A stretch of DNA of 64,000 nucleotides from Deltaproteobacteria bacterium (GCA_035063765.1 JAPSFT010000003.1:62001-126000); one strand, 5' to 3'; numbered from the stretch's first letter, positions 45,345 through 54,666 are shown. Notes: generated from the letters alone by a model not told the origin. Numbers and translations: made by a program.

Positions 45345-45410
45345 ATGTCTCCGCGCGCGCTGCTCGTCGGCATGCCCTCCTTCGGCTGGTGGTGGCTCCC
45401 TCGCTCCTGA
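45345..45410 (+). CDS. trpL: trp operon leader peptide with three consecutive Trp codons
   Basis: A 21-codon reading frame: MSPRALLVGMPSFGWWWLPRS then TGA. Three tandem TGG codons (45385-45393 region) in such a short frame, followed at once by an antiterminator/terminator pair and by an anthranilate synthase gene, are the classic layout of ribosome-mediated transcription attenuation. When Trp-tRNA is scarce the ribosome stalls on the TGG run and the downstream terminator does not form. Sinorhizobium trpE(G) uses a similar leader with three Trp codons. A clear Shine-Dalgarno was not seen. Confidence 0.85.
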   Translation: MSPRALLVGMPSFGWWWLPRS

Positions 45411-45467
45411 GGCGGCCCTCGTTCGCGCGCGCATGGACCCAGGCCGCCTCCCGAGGCGGCCTTTTTC
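45409..45467 (+). promoter_or_regulatory. trp attenuator: competing antiterminator and terminator helices
   Basis: GAGGCGGCC occurs at 45409-45417 (just after the Trp codons, overlapping the leader stop) and again at 45453-45461. Both can pair with GGCCGCCTC at 45442-45450. Pairing of the first with the middle segment is the antiterminator. Pairing of the middle with the second is the terminator. Stalling at the Trp codons, about 20 nt upstream, would favour the antiterminator. A clear 1:2 helix was not identified. Confidence 0.82.
45441..45467 (+). terminator. Intrinsic terminator of the trp attenuator
   Basis: AGGCCGCCTC (45441-45450) and GAGGCGGCCT (45453-45462) are perfect reverse complements, forming an 8-10 bp GC stem with a tiny CC-centred loop. 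They are followed by a T-run (five Ts ending at 45466). In this very GC-rich window such a T-run after a perfect stem is rare. Confidence 0.85.
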
Positions 45468-45494
45468 GTTTCCCCCTCCGCTGGAGAGCCCGTG

Positions 45495-47648
45495 ATGAGT
45501 GAAGCCCAGAGCTACCGGACCCGCGGTGGGCTGCGCGTCGAGCGCACGGTCGAGGCGATCGACGGCGCGGCCGCGATCGAGGTGCTGACCGCCGCGCTCG
45601 ACGAGCGGCGCGGCGTGCTCTTCGCGTCGAGCTACGAGTACCCGGGCCGCTACACGCGCTGGGACCTGGGCTTCGCGGATCCGCCGCTCACCGTCGTCGC
45701 GCGCGGCCGCGAGCTGCGCGTCGAGGCCGCGGGCGAGCGCGGCCGCGTGCTGCTCGCCCCGATCGCGCGCGCCCTCGAAGCGCTGCCTTCACTCGAAGCC
45801 TTCGAGGCCAGCGCCGGTTCGCTCCGCGCCCGGCTCGCCACGCCCGAAGGGCGTTTCCCCGAGGAGGAGCGCAGCAAGCAGCCCTCGGTGTTCTCGGTGC
45901 TGCGCGCGCTCGTCGAGCTCTTCGGCTCGCCCGAGGACCCGCACCTCGGGCTCTACGGCGCGTTCGGCTACGACCTGGCCTTCCAGTTCGAGCCGCTGCG
46001 CCTGTGCCTCGAGCGCCCGGCGCGGCAGCGCGACGTCGTGCTCTTCCTGCCCGACGAGATCGTGGTCGTCGACCACCGCCGCGAGCTGGCGACCCGGCGG
46101 CGCTACGAGTTCGAGGCCGACGGGCGTTCCACCGCCGGCCTCGCCCGAACCGGCACCGTGACGCCCTTCACGCCCGCGGCGCCCGGGGCCGTGGCCCGCC
46201 CGAGCGACCACGGCCCGGGCGAGTATGCCGCCGCGGTGCGCACCGCGCGCGAGGCCTTCCGGCGCGGGGACCTCTTCGAGGTGGTGCTGTCCCAGACCTT
46301 CGCCGAGCCGGCCGCCGCTTCGCCCGCCGAGATCTTCCGGCGCCTGCGCGTGCGCAACCCCTCTCCCTACGGGTTCCTGATGAACCTGGGCGACGGCGAG
46401 TACCTGGTCGGCGCCTCGCCCGAGATGTTCGTGCGCGTCGAGGGCCGCCGCGTCGAGACCTGCCCGATCGCGGGCACGATCCGGCGCGGCCGGGACGCCC
46501 TCGAGGACGCCGAGCAGATCCAGACGCTGCTCTCCTCGCCCAAGGAGGAGAGCGAGCTCACGATGTGCACCGACGTCGACCGCAACGACAAGTCGCGGAT
46601 CTGCGAGCCGGGCTCGGTGCGCGTGATCGGCCGGCGCCAGATCGAGCTCTACTCGCGCCTGATCCACACCGTCGACCACGTCGAGGGCACGCTGCGCCCC
46701 GGCTTCGACGCGCTCGACGCCTTCCTGTGCCACACCTGGGCCGTCACCGTGACGGGCGCGCCGAAGGCCTGGGCGATGCAGTTCGTCGAGGACCACGAGC
46801 GCTCCGCCCGGGCCTGGTACGGCGGGGCCGTCGGCCTGGTCGGCTTCGACGGCAGCCTCAACACCGGGCTCACCCTGCGCACGATCCGGGTGCTCGACGG
46901 TGTCGCCGAGGTGCGCGCCGGGGCGACGCTCCTCTACGACTCCGATCCCGAGGCCGAGGAGGAGGAGACGCACGTGAAGGCCTCGGCGCTGCTCGACGCG
47001 ATCCGCAGGCCCGCGGGCGTCGAGGCCGAGGCGCCGCGCGTCTACCAGACCCGGGTCGGCGCGGGGCTGCGCATCCTGCTCGTCGACCACCAGGACTCGT
47101 TCGTGCACACGCTCGCCAACTACCTGCGCCAGACCGGCGCCGAGGTGGTGACCTGGCGGGCCGGCTTCCCGCACGCCGAGCTCGACCGGCTGCGGCCGGA
47201 CCTCGTCGTGCTCTCGCCCGGCCCGGGCTCGCCCTCCGACTTCGACGTCCCCGGCACGCTCGGGGCGCTGCGCGAGCGGCGGCTGCCGGCCTTCGGCGTG
47301 TGCCTCGGCCTCCAGGGCCTGGTCGAGCACCTCGGCGGCAAGCTCGACGTGCTGGGCTATCCGGTGCACGGCAAGGCCTCGACGATCGAGGTGCGCGGCG
47401 GCGGGCTCTTCGAAGGCCTGCCGCGGCGCTTCCGCGCCGGCCGCTACCACTCCCTCCATGCTCGCTCCGACGCGCTCCCGCTCGAGCTGCGCGTCACCGC
47501 CGAGAGCGAGGACGGGGTCGTCATGGCCGTCGAGCACGAGCGCGAGCCGCTGGCGGCCGTGCAGTTCCACCCGGAGTCGATCCTGACCCCCGGAGAGATC
47601 GGGCTGCGGATCCTCGCCAACGCGGTGGCGAAGCTGGTGCGGCACTGA
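45495..47648 (+). CDS. trpE(G): Fused anthranilate synthase TrpE-TrpG
   Basis: A 717-residue protein. Residues 1 to about 510 are the chorismate-binding TrpE domain (IAGTIRRGRDALEDAEQIQT, ELTMCTDVDRNDKSRICEPG, VTGAPKAWAMQF). From about residue 517 a glutamine amidotransferase domain follows (LVDHQDSFVHTLANYLRQTG), with the nucleophile in GVCLGLQGL and the His/Glu in VQFHPES. It makes anthranilate from chorismate and glutamine, the first step of tryptophan synthesis. The ATG at 45495 is six bases after GGAGAG; a GTG at 45492 is adjacent. Its regulation is by the upstream attenuator. trpD and trpC are not adjacent. Confidence 0.95.
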   Translation: MSEAQSYRTRGGLRVERTVEAIDGAAAIEVLTAALDERRGVLFASSYEYPGRYTRWDLGFADPPLTVVARGRELRVEAAGERGRVLLAPIARALEALPSLEAFEASAGSLRARLATPEGRFPEEERSKQPSVFSVLRALVELFGSPEDPHLGLYGAFGYDLAFQFEPLRLCLERPARQRDVVLFLPDEIVVVDHRRELATRRRYEFEADGRSTAGLARTGTVTPFTPAAPGAVARPSDHGPGEYAAAVRTAREAFRRGDLFEVVLSQTFAEPAAASPAEIFRRLRVRNPSPYGFLMNLGDGEYLVGASPEMFVRVEGRRVETCPIAGTIRRGRDALEDAEQIQTLLSSPKEESELTMCTDVDRNDKSRICEPGSVRVIGRRQIELYSRLIHTVDHVEGTLRPGFDALDAFLCHTWAVTVTGAPKAWAMQFVEDHERSARAWYGGAVGLVGFDGSLNTGLTLRTIRVLDGVAEVRAGATLLYDSDPEAEEEETHVKASALLDAIRRPAGVEAEAPRVYQTRVGAGLRILLVDHQDSFVHTLANYLRQTGAEVVTWRAGFPHAELDRLRPDLVVLSPGPGSPSDFDVPGTLGALRERRLPAFGVCLGLQGLVEHLGGKLDVLGYPVHGKASTIEVRGGGLFEGLPRRFRAGRYHSLHARSDALPLELRVTAESEDGVVMAVEHEREPLAAVQFHPESILTPGEIGLRILANAVAKLVRH

Positions 47649-47657
47649 GAGCGCCGG

Positions 47658-48587
47658 CTACGCGAGTGCGCCGAGCAGCGCCGCGCCGATCTCGTCCGCC
47701 GCGCGGCGGCCGGCCTCGAGCAGGTCGAGCATCGACGCGAAGCCGTGGATCTGGCCCTCGTAGCGCGAGAGCGAGGTCGGGACGCCGGCCTCGCGCAGGC
47801 GCGCGGCGTAGGCCTCGCCCTCGTCCCGCAGCGGATCGTACTCGGCGGTGATCACGGTGGCGGGCGGCAAGCCCGCGAGCTTCTCGGCGCGCAGCGGGGC
47901 GGCGCTCGGGTCGTCGCGGCGGGTGGGGTCGGGGACGTAGTGGCCCCAGAACCAGCGCATCGCCTCGGTGGTGAGGAAGTAGTCGCTGCCGTTCTCGCGG
48001 TAGGACGCGCGCTCGAAGTCGTGGTCGGTGACCGGGTAGATCAGGACCTGGTGGCGGAGGCGCGGGCCGCCACGCTCGCGCGCCAGCAGCGCCACCACGG
48101 CCGCCAGGTTGCCGCCGGCGCTGTCGCCCCCCACGGCGAGCCGCGTGCCGTCGATCCCGAGCGCGCCGCCGTGCTCGCCCAGGTGACACGTGGCCGCGTA
48201 GCAGTCCTCCGCGGCCGCCGGCCAGCGATGCTCCGGTGCCAGCCGGTAGTCGACCGACACCACCCGTGCGCCCGCGCGGTTCGCGAGCGCCCTGCACAGG
48301 TGTTCGTGGGTCTCGAGGCTGCCGATCACCCAGCCGCCGCCGTGGAAGTAGACGAGCGCGCCCGAGCGTGCCGCCGCACCTGCCGGCACGTAGAGCCGCA
48401 CCGGGATCTCGCCGGCCGGCCCCGGCACGCGCAGGTTCTCGATCGCGGCCACCGGCTCACCCGGCACCGGCAGGCGCATCGACTCGAAGGCCTGGCGCGC
48501 CTGCACGGGTGTCATCTCGTGCAGCGCGGGAGCGCCGGCGGCCGCGAGCTGGTCGAGCAGGAACCGGGCCTGGGGATCGAGCGGCAT
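47658..48587 (-). CDS. HSL-family alpha/beta hydrolase (esterase/lipase)
   Basis: A 309-residue hormone-sensitive-lipase-type hydrolase with the oxyanion motif YFHGGGWVIGS, the nucleophile in VGGDSAGGNLAA, the Asp in TAEYDPLRDEG and His in GQIHGFASM. It probably cleaves short- or medium-chain esters. The ATG at 48587 follows GGAGGG. It converges with trpE(G), with a 9-bp gap. The spacer upstream (48588-48831) is filled with repeats. Confidence 0.92.
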   Translation of the reverse strand: MPLDPQARFLLDQLAAAGAPALHEMTPVQARQAFESMRLPVPGEPVAAIENLRVPGPAGEIPVRLYVPAGAAARSGALVYFHGGGWVIGSLETHEHLCRALANRAGARVVSVDYRLAPEHRWPAAAEDCYAATCHLGEHGGALGIDGTRLAVGGDSAGGNLAAVVALLARERGGPRLRHQVLIYPVTDHDFERASYRENGSDYFLTTEAMRWFWGHYVPDPTRRDDPSAAPLRAEKLAGLPPATVITAEYDPLRDEGEAYAARLREAGVPTSLSRYEGQIHGFASMLDLLEAGRRAADEIGAALLGALA

Positions 48588-48633
48588 GGGAGCCCTCCGG
48601 CGGAGCGCCACCTTACCGCAGCGCGGCGGCCCG

Positions 48634-48777
48634 GGCGCAGGCGGTCGCGTGCGAGTCTCGCCGGGCGGTTCGTCGCGTCGGCAGGGAGGGGCCTCGGAGC
48701 GGGCCGGTTTCCGCGCGCAGAGCGCAGCGCCGTTGGCGGTCACGGGTCCAGGCGCAGGCGGTCGCGTGCGAGTCTCG
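48634..48777. repeat. 27-bp direct repeat pair in a repeat-rich spacer
   Basis: The 27-mer starting GGCGCAGGCGGTCGCGTG occurs identically at 48634-48660 and 48751-48777, 117 bp apart. The second copy lies inside the loop of the inverted repeat described separately. Neither copy is in a recognised gene, so exact conservation suggests a recent duplication or a functional sequence. Confidence 0.88.
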
Positions 48778-48807
48778 AGCACGGAAACCGGCCCGCTCCG
48801 AGGCCCC
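48688..48807. repeat. 26-bp perfect inverted repeat with 68-nt loop
   Basis: The left arm 48688-48713 begins GGGGCCTCGGAGCGGGCC. The right arm 48782-48807 is its exact reverse complement, ending CGCTCCGAGGCCCC. The loop carries one copy of the 27-bp direct repeat. The element lies between the divergent or tandem minus-strand genes for the esterase and the FHA-GGDEF protein. It could be a MITE/REP-like element or encode a structured RNA. Confidence 0.88.
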
Positions 48808-48831
48808 GGCGTCCCTTACGAAGCGCGCTAG

Positions 48832-49752
<921 letters not shown>

Positions 49753-49829
49753 GATCGGTCCTTTCGGACGGTCACGGACGCGCCTGAACGGGGGTGTGGC
49801 CGCCCTGCCCGTGCGCTGCGGGCGAGCTG

Positions 49830-50633
49830 CTAGCCGATGACGGCGAGCTGCCGCGACTGGGCCAGCAGGAGCCCGTCCCGGCTCCAGATCTCGCCGTCCT
49901 CCTCGAGGAAGCCGCCGGCCGCGAGCCGCGAGCGGAAGACCGCGAGGCACCAGTCGTCGGACCGGGCGCCAGGCAACGGGAGCTCGCGGCGGAAGTGGAC
50001 CGTGAGGTCGACGGTCGGCACCGGCCCCATCGCCTCGCGCGAGGGCGCCCTCGAGAAGACGGCCGGCGGCCACGCGTCGGTGTAGGCGGCGACCAGCAGC
50101 GCGTCGGCGGAGCGCGGCTCGGCGAGCCGGATCCAGCCGCCGCTCGAGGCCTCCTCCGCGCCGCCGCCCGGCAGCCCGCCCACCGCCCAGCGCGACTCGT
50201 AGCGCTCGTGCAGCGGAATCGTGCCCGAGGACGGGGGGCAGGCCTCGGGCGGCGCCACCTCGGGCATCCGCGCGTGGTCGAAGCCCGGCCCCGGCCGCGG
50301 GAGCGAGAAGGCGGCGAGCGCGAGCGCCAGCAGCCGGTCGCCCTGCACGAGGCGGCCCGACACCGTCGAGAGCGAACGGCCGACGCGTTCGACGCGCGTC
50401 TCGATCCGCACGGGCCCCTCGCCGGGCGGAGCCGTGTAGTGCACGGTGAGCGAGCGCGCCGCGCGCTCCGCCGGCACCTCGGCCGACAGCGCGCGCAGCA
50501 GCAGCGCGGCGACGTAGCCGCCGTTCGGGCCGCGCACCACCCACCAGCCGCGGTCGATGCGCCCCTCGTAGGTGCCGGGGCCGGCGGCGCCGGCCGGACG
50601 GACGGCGGTGTCGCGATCGAAGCGATTCGTCAC
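49830..50633 (-). CDS. Thioesterase-family (TesB-like double hotdog) protein
   Basis: A 267-residue protein with two hotdog halves: GWWVVRGPNGGYVAALLLRA and SLTVHYTAPPGEGPVRIETR in the first, VDLTVHFRRELPLPGARSDD and EDGEIWSRDGLLLAQSRQLA in the second. The last phrase is typical of acyl-CoA thioesterase-like proteins of this subfamily. The substrate is likely an acyl-CoA. It starts at GTG 50633. It is distinct from the TesB-type enzyme at 4.8 kb. Confidence 0.88.
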   Translation of the reverse strand: MTNRFDRDTAVRPAGAAGPGTYEGRIDRGWWVVRGPNGGYVAALLLRALSAEVPAERAARSLTVHYTAPPGEGPVRIETRVERVGRSLSTVSGRLVQGDRLLALALAAFSLPRPGPGFDHARMPEVAPPEACPPSSGTIPLHERYESRWAVGGLPGGGAEEASSGGWIRLAEPRSADALLVAAYTDAWPPAVFSRAPSREAMGPVPTVDLTVHFRRELPLPGARSDDWCLAVFRSRLAAGGFLEEDGEIWSRDGLLLAQSRQLAVIG

Positions 50634-50735
50634 GGGCGCGCGAGGATGGCATGGGCCGATGCCCGGCGCACCCGCGGGCGGGCGGCCGTCGGGTCCCCGG
50701 GCGGCTTCGCCGCTCCGCGGCCCACCCGCGCCTCG

Positions 50736-51371
50736 TCAGAGGAGCTCTTCGAGGGTCCCCGGATCGAAGCCGCGCACGAGCCGGCCGCCGACGTCGACGA
50801 CCGGGATCGACTGGCCTCCCGTCTTGCGCTCGAGCTCCGCTGCCCACTCCGGGTTGCGCTCGATGTCGCGGTTCTCGTAGTCGACCCCGCGTTCGTCGAG
50901 CCACGCGAGGGTCTTGCGGCACCAGCCGCACCACGACGTGGTGTAGACGACGACCGCGGCGTCCGCGTGGCGGGCAGGCTCCTCCGGGGCCGGGCGCCGC
51001 GGGCGCAGCGAACGCGCGGGCGCCGCGGCGGTGCGCCGCGCCGCGGCCGGCCGCGGGGCTCCGGTGGCGATGTGCTCGGCGCCCGCGCGTGCCGAGGCCG
51101 GCACCTCGGCGAGGCTCTGGACGAAGCGAACCGACCCGCTCGGCTCCGTGTAGCGCCAGTAGCCGGGGCCCGCGTCGGGCGGATCCGCCTGCTCCACACC
51201 GACGGCCCGCGAGACCGCCCCGAGCACCTCGCCGACGGCATCCCCGCCGGCGCCCTCCTCCGCGCGGCCGGGCTCGCGGATCGCGTGATCCCCACCCGCT
51301 CCGCAGCCAGCGAAGGGGAGAGCGAGCGCGAGGGCTGCCAGCAGGGCCGCCGGGCGGGGATGGCGCGACAC
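50736..51371 (-). CDS. Lipoprotein with DUF4124-like region and C-terminal glutaredoxin domain
   Basis: A 211-residue protein. The signal peptide ends in lipobox FAGC (Cys 23). A DUF4124-like stretch (YWRYTEPSGSVRFVQSLAEV) is followed by a Pro/Ala/Arg linker and a glutaredoxin/thioredoxin domain with VVYTTSWCGWCRKTLAWLDE (redox Cys 148 and 151) and the cis-Pro in QSIPVVDVGG. It probably acts as an envelope thiol-disulfide oxidoreductase. GTG 51371 has GGAGA upstream. Confidence 0.85.
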   Translation of the reverse strand: MSRHPRPAALLAALALALPFAGCGAGGDHAIREPGRAEEGAGGDAVGEVLGAVSRAVGVEQADPPDAGPGYWRYTEPSGSVRFVQSLAEVPASARAGAEHIATGAPRPAAARRTAAAPARSLRPRRPAPEEPARHADAAVVVYTTSWCGWCRKTLAWLDERGVDYENRDIERNPEWAAELERKTGGQSIPVVDVGGRLVRGFDPGTLEELL

Positions 51372-51538
51372 GGGATCTCCGTCGGAGGCGTGACGGGGAC
51401 CTCATCGGCGCGCGGCTCCACGGATCTGAACCCCGAGGGGCCGCGACCGTAGCCCCGGATCCGCGAAGCCGGACCGGCGTCCTACAGCTGCCTCCGACAC
51501 TTGCCGATCGCGGAGGGGGTCCTTCCGCGAGGTCGTCG

Positions 51539-52765
51539 GTGGCGATCGACGTGTCCAGCCGCAACGTGCTGCTGCTCCACGATGGGGAGCTCGCGGAGGT
51601 GCGCGCGCTGGTGGAGGCGGTCGGGGCGCGGGCGATCGAGGCGCGCGAGCCGCCGGGTGACGAGGTCGAGATCGCGGTCGTGCTCGCCACCGCGCGGCAC
51701 CTGCGCGACGTGCACCGGGCCGGAAGCGGAGCGCGCGTGGTGCGCATCGCGGTCCTCGACCACGACGCGCGCACGCTGCGCGCGCTGTGCCGCCGGGCTG
51801 GCGTCGACCTCGTGCTCCGGCGCCCGGTGCACCCGGTCGCCGTGCGCCTGCTCCTGCTCCACGCGCTCTACCGCGGGCCCGACCGCCGCGCGCGGCGCGT
51901 CCCGGTCGGCGTGCCGGTGCGCTTCCGCGTGACCCTTCGCTCCCACCCTGCGCTGCTCGCCGATCTCTCGACACGCGGCTGCCAGCTCGTCGGTTGCCAG
52001 CCGCTGGCTCCCGGCCGTCGTGTCACGGTGTACCTCCCCGATCCGGTGACGCCGAGCCGGAGCTTCACGGTCGCCGGCCGGGTGGTACGCGCGGTGCGGG
52101 ACGGGGACCCGGGCTTCGCGGTCGAGTTCCAGGGCGTCTCCGAGCGCGTGCGCGAGCGGCTGCGCGAGTCGGTCGGCGCCTACAGCGATGGGCCTGCGGC
52201 CTGCGACAGCCGCGAGGTCGCGGCGGCCTGGCGGCGCTTTGCGCCGCCCCCGACCCCGGTCGATCCGCCCGAGGACGAGCCGGGCATCTCCTCCGTCGCA
52301 CCCGCCGGCTGGCCCGTACCGGACGCCGCGCTGGCCGGCTCCGCGGGCGCCGGCAGCGCGCCCGCCGCGCCCGCTCCTGCCGGCGCCGACGAGCGCCGCC
52401 GCGAGCCGCGTCGCACCTACGAGGGCCGCCGGGTGGTCGCGCTCGACGACGAGGCCGCCCGCGTGCTGGTGGGCCACGACCTCTCGCCGGGTGGCATGCG
52501 CGTCGCCCCGAACCCGGCGCTCTTCGTCGGCCAGCGGCTGCGCGTTGCCCTCTACGGAAGCCCGGGCGAGACGCCGTTGGTGCTCGACGTGGAGGTGGCG
52601 CGCGACGACGGCGAGCGCGGACTCGTGCTGGGCTTCGGGGCGGTCGCGGACGCGACCCACCGCCATCTCGCAAAGCTGCTCGACGCGCTGCCGATCCTCG
52701 ACACCGGCAGGCCGTCGGCACCCGGCCTCGTAGTCTCCGAGATCCTCGACGCGGAGCCGTGCTAG
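51539..52765 (+). CDS. Receiver-like protein with two PilZ domains
   Basis: A 408-residue protein. Residues 1-115 look like a degenerate response-regulator receiver (NVLLLHDGELAEVRALVEAV) with no clear phospho-acceptor. A first PilZ domain follows (DRRARRVPVGVPVRFRV, then DLSTRGCQLVG). After an Ala/Pro linker comes a second PilZ domain (RRREPRRTYEGRRVV, then DLSPGGMRVAP). Both have the RxxxR and DxSxxG cyclic-di-GMP-binding motifs. It is probably a c-di-GMP effector. The GTG at 51539 follows GAGG. It diverges from the glutaredoxin lipoprotein gene. Confidence 0.82.
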   Translation: MAIDVSSRNVLLLHDGELAEVRALVEAVGARAIEAREPPGDEVEIAVVLATARHLRDVHRAGSGARVVRIAVLDHDARTLRALCRRAGVDLVLRRPVHPVAVRLLLLHALYRGPDRRARRVPVGVPVRFRVTLRSHPALLADLSTRGCQLVGCQPLAPGRRVTVYLPDPVTPSRSFTVAGRVVRAVRDGDPGFAVEFQGVSERVRERLRESVGAYSDGPAACDSREVAAAWRRFAPPPTPVDPPEDEPGISSVAPAGWPVPDAALAGSAGAGSAPAAPAPAGADERRREPRRTYEGRRVVALDDEAARVLVGHDLSPGGMRVAPNPALFVGQRLRVALYGSPGETPLVLDVEVARDDGERGLVLGFGAVADATHRHLAKLLDALPILDTGRPSAPGLVVSEILDAEPC

Positions 52766-52825
52766 CCGGCGCCGGCAGCGCGCGCGCAGCCAGGCCGCGC
52801 TCAACCCGGTCCCCCCGTCGCGCCG

Positions 52826-53581
52826 ATGAGCAGGGGCGAGGTCCGGATCGCGATGCCCCTCGAACGAAGCGTCCTCGTGATGGACGGCGGCGGTGCGCCG
52901 CGGGCGGCGCTCGCCCATCGGCTGCGCCGGCTGGGCTACCGCACGCTGCGCGCGAAGAGCCCGGAGGACGCCTTCCGGCTCGTCGAGGAGCACCGTCACC
53001 TGATCGGCGTTGCGCTGATCCCCCCCGACCTGGCGGTGATCGACCTGCCGGCTGCGCTCGCCGCGCTCGCCACCGGCGCGCCGGGCGGGCAGCTCGCCTA
53101 CATCGTGACCGGACCGACACCGTCCGGAGACATCCTCGGGGAGCTGCGCGCCTCCGGGGTCCGGCTCGCGCTCTGGGAGCCCTTCGACGACGCGCGCCTG
53201 CGCTTCCAGGTGAACCGCGCGCTCGCCGAGGACGGCGGCGGGCTCGTGCGGCGCGAGACGCGCGCCCCCGTCGACCTTCCCGCGCAGGTCTTCCAGTCGG
53301 GGCGCCAGAAATCCGCGCGGGTCTACACGCTCGCGGCGGGCGGCACCTACCTCGAGACCCCGCGGCCCGCGATGCGTGGCGCGCGGGTCGAGATCGAGAT
53401 GCCGGTCGGCGCCGGCCCCGTGCGCGCCCCGGGCGTCGTGGTCTACACGAACGTCCCGGGCAACCTGCACCGCGACAACCTCCCGGTCGGCATGGGCGTG
53501 CGCTTTGCGGATCTTCCCGATCCCGCCGGCGCCGCGATCCGGCGCCTGGTCGCGGAGGCGGCGCTCGCACTCACGCTCTAG
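52826..53581 (+). CDS. Receiver-like protein with one PilZ domain
   Basis: A 251-residue protein. Residues 12-130 resemble a degenerate receiver (SVLVMDGGGAPRAALAHRLR). The C-terminal PilZ domain has RRETRAPVDLPAQV with the RxxxR motif. The expected DxSxxG is replaced by TLAAGGTYLET, so c-di-GMP binding may be weak or altered. The layout is that of the PilZ response-regulator proteins of myxobacteria-like genomes. ATG 52826. It lies 60 bp after the double-PilZ gene and shares its architecture. Confidence 0.8.
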   Translation: MSRGEVRIAMPLERSVLVMDGGGAPRAALAHRLRRLGYRTLRAKSPEDAFRLVEEHRHLIGVALIPPDLAVIDLPAALAALATGAPGGQLAYIVTGPTPSGDILGELRASGVRLALWEPFDDARLRFQVNRALAEDGGGLVRRETRAPVDLPAQVFQSGRQKSARVYTLAAGGTYLETPRPAMRGARVEIEMPVGAGPVRAPGVVVYTNVPGNLHRDNLPVGMGVRFADLPDPAGAAIRRLVAEAALALTL

Positions 53582-53890
53582 CTAGCCACTCGGCTCGGGC
53601 GCCGGCTCCGGGAACACCTGCCGGGTCGCCAGCACCTCCCAGCTCCCGAAGACACCCTCGACCACGTAGGGATCGCTGGCTGCGAAGCGGCGCGCGCTCG
53701 CGAGGTCGGGGGCGTCGAAGACGACCACGCTGCCGCACGGTGCGCCCGTGTCGTCGAGCAGGGGGCCGGCGTGGACGACGCGGCCCGCCTCGGCCAGCGG
53801 GCGCAGGTTGCGCAGGTGCGCCTCGCGATGGCGCGGGCGCAGCTCGGGGCCGCGCGCACCGTCACGGCCGATCAGGACGAAGCGGGCCAC
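53582..53890 (-). CDS. YciI-family protein
   Basis: A 102-residue ferredoxin-like-fold protein: VARFVLIGRDGARGPELRPR at the start, LRPLAEAGRVVHAGPLLDDT, then GSVVVFDAPDLASARRFAAS and DPYVVEGVFGSWEVL. The role of YciI proteins is not settled; they look like small enzymes with a conserved His/Asp pair. The GTG at 53890 overlaps the 3' end of the upstream alpha/beta hydrolase gene by 19 bp, so translation is coupled. Confidence 0.88.
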   Translation of the reverse strand: MARFVLIGRDGARGPELRPRHREAHLRNLRPLAEAGRVVHAGPLLDDTGAPCGSVVVFDAPDLASARRFAASDPYVVEGVFGSWEVLATRQVFPEPAPEPSG

Positions 53891-54666
53891 GGGGCGACTC
53901 CTTCGAGGAAGCGGAGGATCTCGGCGTCGAAGGCCGCCGGGATCTCCCAGTACGGCGAGTGTCCGGCGCCGGGGAAGATCGTGATCCGCGCGCCCGGAAT
54001 CGCGGCGGCGACCTCCGCGAGGGCCGGCGGCGAGAAGAAGGCGTCCTGCTCGCCCGCGACCAGCAGCGTCGGCACCGCGAAGCCGGCGAGCCGGGCCGGC
54101 GGGATCACCACCTCGGCGAGCCCAGCGCCGTAGGCGGCGATCACGTCGGGCGGGTTGCGCGCGCCGATCTGCTCGTAGAGGAAGGTGAGCGCGGGCTCGC
54201 GCGCGGGGTAGTCCTCGGCGAGCGCCATGCCGGCGAGGCCCGGTCGCCGCGCCATGCGCTCGGGGAGGCCCGCGAGATCCCGCGCGATGGCGGGCGTCAC
54301 GAGCCCGCCCGGGGACCCGGAAAGCACGAGGGCTGCCGTGCGCTCGGGGTGGGCGAGCGCGAAGGGGAGCCCGGTCCAGCCGCCGAGCGACTGGCAGACG
54401 AGCGCGGCGCGCGCGACCCCGGCCGCGTCGAGCACCGCCGCCAGGTCGCCCGCGAGCCGCCGGGGATGGCGCGCCGCCGGATCGCCCGCCGAGCGGCCGA
54501 AGCCGAAGACGTCGTAGGTGATCACCCGGTGGTGGCGGGCGTAGCGCGGGACCTGCTGCCACCAGGACAGCGCGCTCCCCCCCGAGCCGTGGACCAGCAC
54601 CAGCGGCGGGCCCGCGCCGTGCGCCTCCCAGTGCAGCGTTCCGCCCGCGACGTCGAGCCCCGGCAC
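53872..54666 (-). CDS. Alpha/beta-fold hydrolase
   Basis: A 264-residue hydrolase. LVLVHGSGGSALSWWQQVPR holds the oxyanion motif, the nucleophile is in LVCQSLGGWTGLPFA, the Asp is near AGEQDAFFSP and the His is in GAGHSPYWEIP. It resembles ring-cleavage or ester hydrolases; the substrate is unknown. The GTG at 54666 (VPGLDVAGGTLHWEAHG) follows the quinone-oxidoreductase stop by 25 bp. It forms a run with YciI and the oxidoreductase. Confidence 0.88.
   Translation of the reverse strand: MPGLDVAGGTLHWEAHGAGPPLVLVHGSGGSALSWWQQVPRYARHHRVITYDVFGFGRSAGDPAARHPRRLAGDLAAVLDAAGVARAALVCQSLGGWTGLPFALAHPERTAALVLSGSPGGLVTPAIARDLAGLPERMARRPGLAGMALAEDYPAREPALTFLYEQIGARNPPDVIAAYGAGLAEVVIPPARLAGFAVPTLLVAGEQDAFFSPPALAEVAAAIPGARITIFPGAGHSPYWEIPAAFDAEILRFLEGVAPWPASS

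Noticed and set aside
48588-48782. N-terminal extension of the esterase through the repeat spacer
   Set aside because: The frame stays open, but the encoded sequence is repetitive and unlike the family, while the ATG at 48587 has a good Shine-Dalgarno and starts at conserved sequence.
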